Below are positions 63,742-64,000 of a stretch of 64,000 nucleotides of DNA, one piece after another. Each line of letters begins with the position of its first letter. Within the stretch, counting starts at the first letter, position 1. The notes under the pieces are model-generated. The model did no database searches, was not told where the DNA came from, and saw only the letters and a list, made by a program, of their open reading frames with translations. Source of the DNA: Kofleriaceae bacterium (lineage in GTDB: Bacteria > Myxococcota_A > Polyangia > Haliangiales > Haliangiaceae); NCBI GenBank assembly GCA_024762925.1, contig JANTGM010000011.1:30812-94811 (forward strand), in the 5' to 3' direction. The translations under genes were made by a program, and so were the position numbers.

Positions 63742-64000
63742 GTGTCGGGTCCAGAATGGTTGATTGACGATCGCGACGGGAGTTCGTTCACTGGCAAGGC
63801 GGGAACATCGAGCTTGTTGGGGCAAGGGGCCGATCAAACAACGAAGAAGACTGGCTGAGCCACTCTGTCCAGCGGGCGAGAAGACGAGTGAGCGCGTTCT
63901 ATAATTCATGAATCGCGCACTAGTGTGGGATCCAGAGGCATAGAACGCCCTGGCTCGGTTCTTCGCCCTTTGAACGCCTTCGGCTCATCGTTGCTCAGAT
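63742..64000. other. non-coding right end with an imperfect direct repeat
   Basis: No gene can be supported in these 259 bases. They lie between and beyond two copies of a 17-base motif: CTAGTGTCGGGTCCAGA (63739-63755) and CTAGTGTGGGATCCAGA (63920-63936), matching at 15 of 17 positions. Near the right edge, minus-strand reading remains open from 64000 to a TGA at 63906-63908 (31 codons); that is too short to call. The segment may be the edge of a mobile element that continues outside the window. Confidence 0.5.

Overview
The window looks like a chromosomal segment of a myxobacteria-like member of the former Deltaproteobacteria (Myxococcota or a close relative). The evidence is a protein ending in a MYXO-CTERM-type sorting tail (Cys, hydrophobic helix, Arg cluster), a Ser/Thr kinase with an N-terminal zinc-ribbon-like segment, more than a dozen predicted lipoproteins, Gly-rich and Cys-rich secreted proteins, and a small lysine-tailed bacterial histone. 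The genus cannot be read from the sequence. Almost the whole window is coding. I saw no rRNA, tRNA, CRISPR array or intact insertion sequence.

Layout. 1-5.0 kb: the 5' end of a lipoprotein gene, then a four-gene sugar ABC importer (ATPase, binding lipoprotein, two permeases; the first permease has an extra N-terminal domain). 5.2-9.5 kb: an App1-type phosphatase-like protein, a DUF4304-like/SMI1-KNR4 pair and a Gly-rich lipoprotein. 9.7-11.5 kb: a lipid-anchored trypsin-like protease. 11.5-16.7 kb: a peptide-type ABC cluster with two binding lipoproteins and two permeases but no ATPase. 16.7-18.0 kb: two small lipoproteins.

18.1-30.3 kb: a compact minus-strand run of seven genes: polA, a TPR lipoprotein with a C-terminal HExxH motif, a GAF histidine kinase, an ABC ATPase, a GldF-GldG-like fusion, a DUF4340-like protein and a Ser/Thr kinase. 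30.3-40.4 kb: a third peptide-type binding lipoprotein, the MYXO-CTERM protein, speD, a BtuF-like protein, a small membrane protein, then a PQQ-type sugar dehydrogenase, an alpha/beta hydrolase and sucA in tandem.

40.7 kb: the histone-fold gene, which I consider the most interesting item. It has its own leader, a strong terminator and a 17-bp tandem repeat behind it. 41-49.3 kb: small proteins of unknown function, a large Cys-rich lipoprotein, a host-attachment-like protein, a K+ channel with RCK domains and a PaaZ/BoxD-like aldehyde dehydrogenase. 49.4-58.3 kb: an M16 protease lipoprotein, then lysC, recG, an FHA protein and a HEAT-like lipoprotein in a minus-strand run. 58.4-63.6 kb: a FadL-like outer-membrane protein, a saccharopine-dehydrogenase-like oxidoreductase and an M16 peptidase pair (one with HxxEH, one without). 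63.6-64 kb: a non-coding array of nested hairpins and an imperfect direct repeat.

Start codons were moved inward from the longest possible frame where a signal peptide, lipobox, overlap with the previous stop, or family numbering supported it. Family assignments come from reading motifs, not from searches.
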